35,346 nucleotides of DNA, taken from Betaproteobacteria bacterium. GTDB taxonomy: Bacteria > Pseudomonadota > Gammaproteobacteria > Burkholderiales > Burkholderiaceae_C. The DNA lies in assembly GCA_010030205.1 (NCBI GenBank), contig RGQD01000011.1, positions 1-35,346 on the forward strand, in the 5' to 3' direction. The notes below the pieces were generated by a model. The model made no database searches and was not told the origin of the DNA. It was given only the letters and a program-made list of their open reading frames with translations. This document shows positions 26,592-34,015 of the stretch, one piece after another (the stretch's first letter is position 1; the number at the start of each line of letters is the position of its first letter). Both the position numbers and the translations under genes were made by a program.

Positions 26592-28426
26592 AGCGTCTGG
26601 AAGCGGTCAACGATTTCGTCGTCAAGTTCGCCAACGTCAATGGCTCGGGGTCGGCATCGGCCAACGAGCTGTTCGCCAAGGCCATCCTGCGAATGGGCGT
26701 GCCGGTGAGCCCACGCAACATCTTCCCGAGCAACATCCAGGGCCTGCCGACCTGGTACGAGGTGCGCGTCAGCGAGCAAGGCTGGCTCGGCCGGCGTGGT
26801 GGCATCGACATGATGGTGGCGATGAACCCGCAGACCTGGACCCAGGATGTGGCCGAGGTTGAGCCCGGAGGCTACCTGTTCTACGACAGCACCAAGTCCT
26901 TGCCGCCGTCGGCGTTTCGCGACGACATCACGGTGATCGGCATGCCGGTCACCGCGATCTGCAACGCCACTTACGAGGATTCGCGCCAACGCCAGCTGTT
27001 CAAGAACATCATGGTGCTGGGCGCGCTGGCCGCGCTGATGGAGATCGACACCAGCGTCATCGAGGGCTTGTTCAAGGAGCAGTACCGCGGCAAGGAGCGT
27101 TTGCTCGAGTCCAACGTGCGGGCGCTGCATTCGGGCCACGGCTTTGCGCGCGACCACCTGCAGCCGCCGATCGGCCTGCGCGTGAAGAAAGCCGACAAGG
27201 TGGGAAATCGCATCTTCGTCGAAGGTAACGCGGCCGCCGCGCTGGGCTGCGTGTACGGCGGCGCGACGGTCTGCGCCTGGTACCCGATCACGCCGTCATC
27301 GTCTGTGGCCGAAGCCTTCGAGAAGTACTGCCAGAAGTTCCGGGTCGACCCCGAGACCGGCGAACACAGGTTCGCGATCGTCCAGGCCGAGGACGAGATC
27401 GCATCGATCGGCATGGTCACCGGTGCGGGCTGGAACGGCGCGCGCGCCTTCACCGCCACCTCGGGGCCCGGGGTGTCGCTGATGACCGAGTTCATCGGCC
27501 TGGCCTACTTCGCCGAGATCCCGATGACGATCATCGACGTGCAGCGCGGCGGCCCGTCCACCGGCATGCCCACGCGAACCCAGCAAGCCGACCTGCTGGC
27601 CTGCGCCTATGCCTCGCACGGCGACACCAAGCATGTGTTGCTGCTGCCACAAGACCCGAACGAATGCTTCGAGCACGCGGCCACTGCGCTCGATCTGGCC
27701 GACCGCTTGCAGACGCCGGTGTTCGTGATGACCGACCTCGACATCGGCATGAACCAGCGCCTGTGCGAGCCGCTGGCCTGGGACGAAGGCCGACGCTACG
27801 ACCGCGGCAAGGTGATGAGCGCTGCCGAGCTCGAATCGGGCAAGGACTTCGGCCGCTACAAAGATGTCGACGGCGACGGCATCCCCTGGCGCACGCTGCC
27901 GGGAACGCATCCGACGAAAGGGGCTTTCTTCACCCGCGGCACCACCCGCGACCCCTACGCGCGCTACTCCGAGTCGGGCGTCGACTACACCTACAACGTC
28001 AAGCGCTTGCTGGAGAAGTTCGCCACCGCTGCCGATCTGGTGCCGCAGCCGGTGCAGCGCAAAGCGAGCCAGAATACTCGGCTGGGCGTGCTTTATTTTG
28101 GCTCAACCTCGCCCTCGATGGACGAGGCATTGGTGGCGCTGGCAGGCGCGGGCATCCACCTCGACGCGATGCGGCTGCTGGCTTTCCCGTTTCCAGCCAG
28201 CGTCAAGGCCTTCGTCGCCAGCCATGACCAGGTCTTCGTCGTCGAGCAAAACCGCGATGCCCAGATGCGAACGCTGCTCGTCACCGAGCTCGAGATCGAC
28301 CCGGCCCGGCTGACCAAGGTGCTGCATTACGACGGCACACCGATCACGGCGCGCTTCATCACGCAGGCGATCACCCAGCATGTCCACGCGCTGGCGATCG
28401 CGCCCAAGCGCGAAAGCGTTTCATGA
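26588..28426 (+). CDS. korA: 2-oxoacid:ferredoxin oxidoreductase, fused gamma-alpha subunit (KorA-like)
   Basis: The 612-residue subunit works with KorB to oxidise a 2-oxoacid, most likely 2-oxoglutarate, to an acyl-CoA with reduction of ferredoxin. The gamma domain (residues about 5-190) has GSGSASANELFAKAIL and WYEVRVSEQGWLGRRGG. The alpha domain starts near residue 215 (FVEGNAAAALGCVYGG) with AWYPITPSSSVAE, the family TPP-interacting YPITPSS motif, and FTATSGPGVSLM and QRGGPSTGMPTRTQQAD further on. This fused arrangement is the KorA form. ATG 26588 overlaps the preceding stop (ATGA). Substrate preference between 2-oxoglutarate and other 2-oxoacids is inferred from family resemblance. Confidence 0.9.
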   Translation: MKRLEAVNDFVVKFANVNGSGSASANELFAKAILRMGVPVSPRNIFPSNIQGLPTWYEVRVSEQGWLGRRGGIDMMVAMNPQTWTQDVAEVEPGGYLFYDSTKSLPPSAFRDDITVIGMPVTAICNATYEDSRQRQLFKNIMVLGALAALMEIDTSVIEGLFKEQYRGKERLLESNVRALHSGHGFARDHLQPPIGLRVKKADKVGNRIFVEGNAAAALGCVYGGATVCAWYPITPSSSVAEAFEKYCQKFRVDPETGEHRFAIVQAEDEIASIGMVTGAGWNGARAFTATSGPGVSLMTEFIGLAYFAEIPMTIIDVQRGGPSTGMPTRTQQADLLACAYASHGDTKHVLLLPQDPNECFEHAATALDLADRLQTPVFVMTDLDIGMNQRLCEPLAWDEGRRYDRGKVMSAAELESGKDFGRYKDVDGDGIPWRTLPGTHPTKGAFFTRGTTRDPYARYSESGVDYTYNVKRLLEKFATAADLVPQPVQRKASQNTRLGVLYFGSTSPSMDEALVALAGAGIHLDAMRLLAFPFPASVKAFVASHDQVFVVEQNRDAQMRTLLVTELEIDPARLTKVLHYDGTPITARFITQAITQHVHALAIAPKRESVS

Positions 28427-28487
28427 TGCCCGCACGCTCACTTCGTTCGCTGCCTGTCTTGGCGGCGTCGGCCCGGCAGGAGACCGA

Positions 28488-29543
28488 ATGACCTACATCA
28501 CCAAGCCCAAGCTGCACCACCCGACCCTGGTCCGCAACAAGGTCGGCTACACCCGGCGTGACTACGAGGGCAAGATCAGCACGCTGTGCGCGGGTTGCGG
28601 CCACGATTCGATCTCGGCGGCGATCGTCCAGGCCTGCTGGCAACTCGACATCGCGCCGCACCGGGTGGCCAAGCTTTCGGGCATCGGTTGCTCTAGCAAG
28701 ACGCCCGACTACTTCCTCGGCGCCAGCCACGGTTTCAACACCGTGCACGGCCGCATGCCCAGCGTGCTGACCGGCGCCAACCTGGCCAACCGCGACCTGC
28801 TCTACCTGGGCGTCTCGGGCGACGGCGATTCGGCGTCGATCGGCTTGGGCCAGTTCGCCCACGCGATGCGGCGCGGTGTTCGCATGGTCTACATCGTCGA
28901 GAACAACGGCGTCTACGGTCTGACCAAGGGCCAGTTCTCAGCCACTGCCGACCGCGGCAGCAAAAGCAAGAAGGGCGTGGTCAACACCGACTCGCCGGTC
29001 GACTTGATCGGCATGGCACTGCAGCTCGGCGCGACCTATGTCGCACGCGGCTTCTCGGGCGACAAAGGCCAGCTCGTGCCCTTGATCGAGGGCGCAATCG
29101 GCCATGGCGGCGCGGCCTTCATCGACGTGATCAGCCCCTGCGTGGCCTTCAACAACCATGACGGCAGCACCCGCAGCTACGACTATGTGCGCGAGCACAA
29201 CGAGGCCGTCAGCCGGATCGATTTCATCGACCTGGCCAAAGAGATCCACGCCGCGCCCGACGCGGGCGAGTCCATCATGCTGCCCCAGCCCGGCGGCGGC
29301 ATGATGCGCTTGAGAAAGCTGCGCGCCGACTACGACCCCACCGACCGCATCGGCGCGATGAACCAGGTGATGGCGCACCAGGCCCGCGGCGAGATCGCAA
29401 CCGGCTTGCTCTACGTCGACCCGCAGGCCCAGGACATGCACCAAGGTCTGAACACCGTGATGCAGCCGCTCAACGACCTGGGCGAGGCCGAGCTCTGCCC
29501 GGGCACCTCAGCGCTGGCCAAACTCAACGAGTCGCTTCGCTGA
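28488..29543 (+). CDS. korB: 2-oxoacid:ferredoxin oxidoreductase, beta subunit (KorB-like)
   Basis: The 351-residue beta subunit binds thiamine diphosphate and a 4Fe-4S cluster. TPP/Mg binding is seen as GDGDSASIG (111-119) with ENNGVYGLTKGQ (138-149). The four cluster cysteines are C34, C37 (LCAGCGHD), C68 (GIGCSSKT) and C218 (ISPCVAFNNHDGSTRSYDYV). The length is typical of KorB. The start is ATG 28488, with CAGGAGA at 28477-28483. The gene lies 61 bp after korA on the same strand and ends with a perfect hairpin at 29551, so it is the last gene of the operon. Confidence 0.92.
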   Translation: MTYITKPKLHHPTLVRNKVGYTRRDYEGKISTLCAGCGHDSISAAIVQACWQLDIAPHRVAKLSGIGCSSKTPDYFLGASHGFNTVHGRMPSVLTGANLANRDLLYLGVSGDGDSASIGLGQFAHAMRRGVRMVYIVENNGVYGLTKGQFSATADRGSKSKKGVVNTDSPVDLIGMALQLGATYVARGFSGDKGQLVPLIEGAIGHGGAAFIDVISPCVAFNNHDGSTRSYDYVREHNEAVSRIDFIDLAKEIHAAPDAGESIMLPQPGGGMMRLRKLRADYDPTDRIGAMNQVMAHQARGEIATGLLYVDPQAQDMHQGLNTVMQPLNDLGEAELCPGTSALAKLNESLR

Positions 29544-29550
29544 AGCTGGC

Positions 29551-29576
29551 AATCAGCGCGCTGCGGCGCGCTGATT
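29551..29576 (+). terminator. Terminator after the kor operon
   Basis: A perfect 10-bp stem (AATCAGCGCG 29551-29560 with CGCGCTGATT 29567-29576) encloses loop CTGCGG and is followed by TGG rather than a long T-run. It lies 7 bp after korB. It is a strong hairpin though the T tail is short. Confidence 0.7.
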
Positions 29577-29628
29577 TGGCGCACTCTCGCGCTCCGGCGC
29601 GCTGAGCGTCACACTTGTGGCGCGCTGA
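29565..29628. repeat. Three dispersed GGCGCGCTGA repeats
   Basis: Identical 10-mers are at 29565-29574, 29596-29605 and 29619-29628. The first overlaps the terminator arm and the last abuts the glycosyltransferase fragment. They may mark a past rearrangement junction. Confidence 0.7.
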
Positions 29629-30004
29629 CATCGAGTGGCACGGCTTGCAGATCGAGTTGCGACCGGGCGACCAGGCGCTGGCCGACGCGGCGGGGATCAG
29701 CCTGCACTGCGAGCAGCAGCAAGACTTTGCCGACACCGCAGCGCTGCTGTCGAAGTTAGACCTGGTGATCGCCGTCGAAACCTCGGTGGCCCACTTGGCT
29801 GGCGCGATGGGCTTGCCGCTGTGGTTGCTGCTGGCGCAGCCTGCCGACTTCCGCTGGCTGCTCGACCGCAGCGACAGCCCCTGGTACCCCAGCGCAAGGC
29901 TGTTCAGGCAGTCCCGGCCCGGCGACTGGGGCGATGTGCTGCAAGCCATGGCCCAGGCACTGACCGAGCGCTGGGCGCCGGCCTCAGCAAGCTGCGCGGC
30001 ATGA
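29615..30004 (+). pseudogene. C-terminal remnant of a GT9/heptosyltransferase-like TPR glycosyltransferase
   Basis: The frame encodes about 125 residues matching the end of the glycosyltransferase-9-like domain that follows TPR repeats in many Proteobacteria. The recognisable part is DFADTAALLSKLDLVIAVET, then SVAHLAGAMGLPLWLLL, RWLLDRSDSPWYPS and ARLFRQSRPGDW. The N-terminal TPR region and the first half of the transferase domain (normally several hundred residues) are absent, and no ribosome site precedes the fragment. It starts directly after the third GGCGCGCTGA repeat. It is a decayed gene, not a working enzyme. Confidence 0.75.
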
Positions 30005-30049
30005 GCGGCATGAGCGGCGATGTGGTTGCAGGCTCAAGCTTTGAGCCCA

Positions 30050-30289
30050 TCAGCGAACCTCATCGCCAGGAACCGGCGGCAGCTCAGGGCTGGCCGCGAG
30101 CCAGGCGTCGAAGCCCGAGGGTTCGCCGCGTGCCTGGCGCTCGCGGAAGTAAGCCTCGGTTTTCAGCGCCGAGACCTTTTCGGCAATCGCCGCGACAAAA
30201 AACTGGTTCATCGAGACACTCTCCTCTTGGGCGACTTGCCGGGCATAGGCCAGCAATGAGTCCGGCAGGCGCAAGGCGTAGTTCGACAT
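30050..30289 (-). CDS. RHH-type antitoxin (partner of the PIN toxin)
   Basis: The 79-residue protein starts with a ribbon-helix-helix pattern (MSNYALRLPDSLLAYARQVAQ... then SVSMNQFFVAAIAEKV, residues 1-40), followed by a tail (EAYFRERQARGEP and SGFDAWLAASPELPP) that in this family wraps the toxin. Its ATG (30287-30289) overlaps the toxin stop by one base (TGATG), so the two are coupled. In such pairs the antitoxin represses the operon and neutralises the nuclease. A small hairpin (30031-30047) follows the stop but lacks a T-run. Confidence 0.82.
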   Translation of the reverse strand: MSNYALRLPDSLLAYARQVAQEESVSMNQFFVAAIAEKVSALKTEAYFRERQARGEPSGFDAWLAASPELPPVPGDEVR

Positions 30290-30726
30290 CAGGTCTGTCC
30301 TTTGTTCAACTGTTGCAGGAACGCTGCTGGGGTCAACACCGGCAGTGCGAATTTCCGGGCGGCATCAAAGTCGTCGAGATTGAAGCTGATCAGTGCATCG
30401 GCGCGGCCGTTGAGCGCCGTCTCGAGCACCATTTCATCAGCTGCATCTCGCAGCTGAGGCCGCCAAAGGTAGAACAGGTGAACCGGTTCCGAATGCAAGG
30501 CCAACGCATCCAGGAACCGATCGACCATGCCGGCACTGCGCTTGCCCGCCAACAGTTGCTCAGGGCGTTTGAGGACAGCCTCGTACTCCAGGAACAAAGG
30601 CACCGAAACCAGCAGGCAAAACCGATCTTCGCGAAGCGCCTGCAGCAGCGCAAACGAAGCGCCGTTGCGACTGCGCCCGGCAGCCACCAGCACATTGGTG
30701 TCCAACACCACGCGCTTTGAAATCAT
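30289..30726 (-). CDS. PIN domain ribonuclease toxin (COG1569 type)
   Basis: The 145-residue protein is a PIN-fold nuclease of the PIN_3/COG1569 group, the toxin of a type II pair. The acidic active-site residues of the fold are visible: D9 (VVLDTNVLVAA), a glutamate in LEYEAVLKRPEQL, DAADEMVLETAL, and an aspartate in ISFNLDDFD. The start is ATG 30726. Toxin precedes antitoxin with overlapping codons. The pair is inserted between two broken glycosyltransferase remnants. Confidence 0.88.
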   Translation of the reverse strand: MISKRVVLDTNVLVAAGRSRNGASFALLQALREDRFCLLVSVPLFLEYEAVLKRPEQLLAGKRSAGMVDRFLDALALHSEPVHLFYLWRPQLRDAADEMVLETALNGRADALISFNLDDFDAARKFALPVLTPAAFLQQLNKGQT

Positions 30727-30777
30727 ACTGCCGATGATATCGATCTTGTTGAGACCGTCAAGCCATCGAGGCCATCC

Positions 30778-31285
30778 ATGAAGCCGCTACTTGCATCGCA
30801 GGACGTCGCGCTGCTGTGGCAGCGGCTGCGGCTCGCGCCTGAGCAGGCCGGGCTGTGGCTGGACCTGGTGCAGGCCTGTGCGGCAGGCGGCCTTGTGGAT
30901 GGGGGTGCCGGTGGTCACGCTGGCGGGAGGGCATGCCGCGCCGCGCTTGGGCGCGAGCTTGCTGCGCACGCTGGGTCAGCCCGGCTGGGTGGCCGAGGAC
31001 GAGGACGCTTATGTCGCCACGGCTGTTCGCCTGGCGCGTGACGTCGCCATGCTGCGCCAGGGCCGCGCCGGCTTGCGCGAGCAGTTGGCGGGCTCAGCGC
31101 TGTGCGACATCGACGGCTATGCGCGCGATGTCGAGGCGCTGTGGCGGCGGATGTGGGCACAGCATTGCGCGGGCGGCGGGCAGCGGCTGCTGCGGGCCAG
31201 GATCGCCCAATCCCCGCGCAGACCGGTCCAGCCGCTCAGAGCAGCTGCACCGGTAGGCACAGCTGGTAACCCTCGTGGCGGATGA
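30778..31285 (+). pseudogene. SPINDLY/OGT-type (GT41) glycosyltransferase with internal deletion
   Basis: The first 37 codons from ATG 30778 (MKPLLASQDVALLWQRLRLA and on) look like the beginning of a TPR glycosyltransferase. From about 30892, in a different frame, the sequence encodes the end of a GT41 domain: LWMGVPVVTLAGG, APRLGASLLRTLGQPGWVAE, DEDAYVATAV and LCDIDGYARDVEALWRRMW. Most of the protein between (several hundred residues, including the TPRs and the catalytic core) is missing and the frames do not match. The tail runs into the end of the response-regulator gene on the other strand (31236-31285). It is a relic produced by an internal deletion. Confidence 0.8.
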
Positions 31286-31934
31286 CCTGCAAGGCCTGCC
31301 CGTTGAAGCCAACATCGCACAGTTTCTTGCGCAGCCTGGTCATCCGCACTGCCAGATTGGGCAGGCTGGCGCCTTCATCGCCCGGCGTCATGATCTCGAG
31401 CAACTGCCAGTAGGCCAGGCGCTGGCCAGGCGCTCGCGCCAGCGCTGTCAGCAGCGCCACCTCGACAGCGCTCAGGTCGGCCGGCCCGCCAGGACCTTGT
31501 GCCCTCAACTCAGCGACTTGCAGCGACAGCGTCGCTGGGCTGTCTGGCTGGATTCGGTCTGGTCGCAGCCGTCGCCCCAGCGACTGCACCGCCGCACTGA
31601 GCTCTTCGATGCTGACCGGCTTGGTGAGGTAGATGTCGGCGCCCGCCTCGTAGCCAGCGATCTTGTCTCGCACCGTGTCGCGCGCAGTCATCATCAGGAT
31701 GCACAGCCCGGGCTGGGTGCTCCGCAGCCTGCGCGACAGGCTCACGCCGTCTTCGCCAGGCAGGTTCAGGTCGACCACCAGCAGGTCGATCATCGCCTGC
31801 GCGCCTTCGTCGCCGAGCTCCTCGGCGCAAGACAGACCCAGCACCCGGTGACCGAGTGCGGCCAGCACCTCGACGATGGCCTCGCGCAGGTCGTCGTTGT
31901 CCTCGACCACAACGATGTTCAGATGGGCAGCCAC
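31236..31934 (-). CDS. OmpR-family response regulator
   Basis: The 232-residue regulator has an N-terminal receiver domain with phosphorylation site D55 (VVDLNLPG), acidic pocket E11/D12, T83 (MMTAR) and K105 (YLTKP). The C-terminal winged helix (about 140-230) has SAVEVALLTALARAPGQRLAY, MTRLRKKL and a final IRHEGYQL, the OmpR/PhoB DNA-binding form. The GTG start at 31934 overlaps the sensor kinase stop by 16 bp, so the pair is translationally coupled. The regulator probably acts on the divergent TolC-like gene, where a 10-bp tandem repeat is present (inference). Confidence 0.92.
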   Translation of the reverse strand: MAAHLNIVVVEDNDDLREAIVEVLAALGHRVLGLSCAEELGDEGAQAMIDLLVVDLNLPGEDGVSLSRRLRSTQPGLCILMMTARDTVRDKIAGYEAGADIYLTKPVSIEELSAAVQSLGRRLRPDRIQPDSPATLSLQVAELRAQGPGGPADLSAVEVALLTALARAPGQRLAYWQLLEIMTPGDEGASLPNLAVRMTRLRKKLCDVGFNGQALQVIRHEGYQLCLPVQLL

Positions 31935-33865
31935 AGCACGAACCTCACATCGGTCATTTCGGATTGGTAGCGCAGTTCGCCGCCCAGGCGATGGGCGATC
32001 AGCGACGACAGGTACAGGCCCAGGCCCGAGCCTGCGTGGCGCGTTGCGCCAGCGCCGCGCCAGTATTTCTTGAACAGCTGTTCGGGGTCGGGCCGACCCG
32101 CGGCGCCAGGCGCGTTGCTCACGCTGAGTTGCAGGCCTGGCCGCGCACCGCGCGACTGCGGGCCGGCTGTGACCTCGACGACGCCGGCCTCGGCGCGGTA
32201 TTTCAGCGCGTTGTCCAGCAGATTGCTCAGGATCACGCCCAGCAACTGCCGATCGGTGTTGCAGTCCGGCAGTGCGGCGTCGGTGTTCAGCGCGATGCTG
32301 GCACCGGCCGGCAGATGGTGGCGCAGCTCTTGCAGCAGCGCGAGGACGTTGACCGCCGCGACCTGCAGCACGGGATTGGCCGCCTCGAGCTCGCCGCTGA
32401 GCGCGCAGCGCGTGATGATGTTGCGCATGCTGTCGATGGCCCGGTAGCCGCGCCCACGCATTGGTGAAGCTGGACTCAGGCTGCCGATCGCGAGGTGGGC
32501 GGTGGCCAGCGCGTTGGTCAGCTCGTGCGTGAGCATGGTCATGAATTGCTCTTGCTCGCGCCGTCTTTCACGCTCCTGCACCACCAGCAGCTCGGCCAGC
32601 ACGAGGTCGGTCTGGGCCTTGCGGCGGGCACTGGCTGCATGCCTTGCCCTGGCTCGCAGCGCGCCGAACAACATCGCCGCGCTGATCAAGCCATAGGCGA
32701 TGGCGCTGTACATCGCCCAGGGCGGGCTGGGCAGCCAGCCCATGGCAGGCAATGCTGCGTAGCCCAGCACCAACACCATCAGCCCGTAGATCGAGATCAG
32801 ATGTCGACGCGACAGCCTGGGCGGGTCGCCCGGCGCTGGTTTGTCGGTGCACCAGGCCAGCAGCAGCAGCAGCAGCGGGTACAGCAGCGTCATCGCCGTG
32901 ACGATCTGGTGGGCTTGGCGCATCAGCCCGGCCAGCATCACCAACAGTGTCAGCGGCGTCGCCGCCGCCAGCCACTTCAGACAGCGCAGGCCCAGCGGCG
33001 GCGGCTTGAACTCACGCAGAAAATGCCAGTGAAACCAGACCACCGCCGTCGCGGTGATCGGAAACATCGCCGAGGTGATGCGGTCGATCGCCTGCGCCGT
33101 CAGCCAGTCGGACAGGTAGACCCTAGAAAACCCCAGCAGCGACAGCGCGAACAGCACCGAAAGCACTTGGTGGACGATGAACGCGCCGACCACGCGCTCG
33201 CGGCCCTCGAACCACACTGTCACGGCCCAGGCCAGGACCATCAGCAAGAAAGCGATCACGGCGCCCATGATCAGCTGCTGTTGCCGGTCTGTCGCCTCGG
33301 CCTCGTCCCAATACAGGGCTTCGACGTGGATGCCGTGGTGGCTGGTCGTGCGCAGTCGCAGCAAGACCTCGATCGGCTCGCTGGGCGTGGCGATCACGAG
33401 GTTCTGGTTGAACGACCGGTATTCGCCCAGTCGCCAGTCGTGCCGGTCACCGGCCAACGGTGCCGGCTGGTCGGGTTGACGGGGGTCGAACAGCGCGATC
33501 TCGTCGAGGTGACCGGGTTGTATCCGCAGCACCAGCCGGGTCTGCCTGTCGGCGCCGCGCTGTCCTGGGTCTGCCGGGGGGGCGATCTTCAAGCGCAGCC
33601 AGGTGGTCGAGTCGGTGTAGCCTCGCCTGAGCGGGCCGGTGTAAGGCGTCCAGCCCATCGAGCGCACCTGCTCGGGCCCCAGGCTGCCGGCCGGGTCGTC
33701 TAGCCAAGCGCGCGCGCTGATGTGGTCGCGCTGGTCGCGCGATGGCTGCGCCGGCTGGGCTAGCCCTGGCAACTGCCAGACCGCCAGCAGCCAGACCAGG
33801 CAGCAGCGCACCAGCGCTGCGATCAGGCGCTGACCTTGAGGCCTAGCGGAAGTGATTTCTATCAT
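31919..33865 (-). CDS. Sensor histidine kinase with 7TMR-DISM domains
   Basis: The 648-residue kinase has an N-terminal signal/anchor (residues 12-36), a periplasmic 7TMR-DISMED2 domain (about 45-190) that is a carbohydrate-binding-like sensor, and a 7TM-DISM membrane region (about 195-405). A cytoplasmic coiled segment is followed by the phospho-acceptor H447 (MLTHELTNALAT). The ATPase domain has NLLDNALKY and GSGLGLYLSSL. In the family the sensor detects extracellular molecules, often carbohydrates. The start is ATG 33865, with AAGG 7 bp upstream. It is divergent from the TolC-like gene, with 150 AT-rich bases between, and the regulator follows. Confidence 0.92.
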   Translation of the reverse strand: MIEITSARPQGQRLIAALVRCCLVWLLAVWQLPGLAQPAQPSRDQRDHISARAWLDDPAGSLGPEQVRSMGWTPYTGPLRRGYTDSTTWLRLKIAPPADPGQRGADRQTRLVLRIQPGHLDEIALFDPRQPDQPAPLAGDRHDWRLGEYRSFNQNLVIATPSEPIEVLLRLRTTSHHGIHVEALYWDEAEATDRQQQLIMGAVIAFLLMVLAWAVTVWFEGRERVVGAFIVHQVLSVLFALSLLGFSRVYLSDWLTAQAIDRITSAMFPITATAVVWFHWHFLREFKPPPLGLRCLKWLAAATPLTLLVMLAGLMRQAHQIVTAMTLLYPLLLLLLAWCTDKPAPGDPPRLSRRHLISIYGLMVLVLGYAALPAMGWLPSPPWAMYSAIAYGLISAAMLFGALRARARHAASARRKAQTDLVLAELLVVQERERRREQEQFMTMLTHELTNALATAHLAIGSLSPASPMRGRGYRAIDSMRNIITRCALSGELEAANPVLQVAAVNVLALLQELRHHLPAGASIALNTDAALPDCNTDRQLLGVILSNLLDNALKYRAEAGVVEVTAGPQSRGARPGLQLSVSNAPGAAGRPDPEQLFKKYWRGAGATRHAGSGLGLYLSSLIAHRLGGELRYQSEMTDVRFVLWLPI

Positions 33866-33942
33866 TTTAGTACCTTGCAGGATTATCCATATTTCTCAAC
33901 AGGTTGCGTGTTCTTTTGGGCGGCAACCGAGCATCAACCGGC

Positions 33943-33974
33943 TTGAAATATCTTGAAATATCAATTTCATTGAT
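33943..33974. promoter_or_regulatory. Tandem 10-bp repeat and inverted repeat, candidate operator
   Basis: TTGAAATATC occurs twice head to tail (33943-33952 and 33953-33962), spaced one DNA turn apart, as OmpR/PhoB-type regulators bind. It is followed by ATCAAT-TTC-ATTGAT (33960-33974), a perfect 6-bp inverted repeat. The site lies in the divergent region between the sensor kinase and the TolC-like gene. Binding by the neighbouring regulator is inferred. Confidence 0.6.
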
Positions 33975-34015
33975 GGAGGTATTTTTCACTTTTAAACAAT
34001 TTCTTGTTGTCATCC

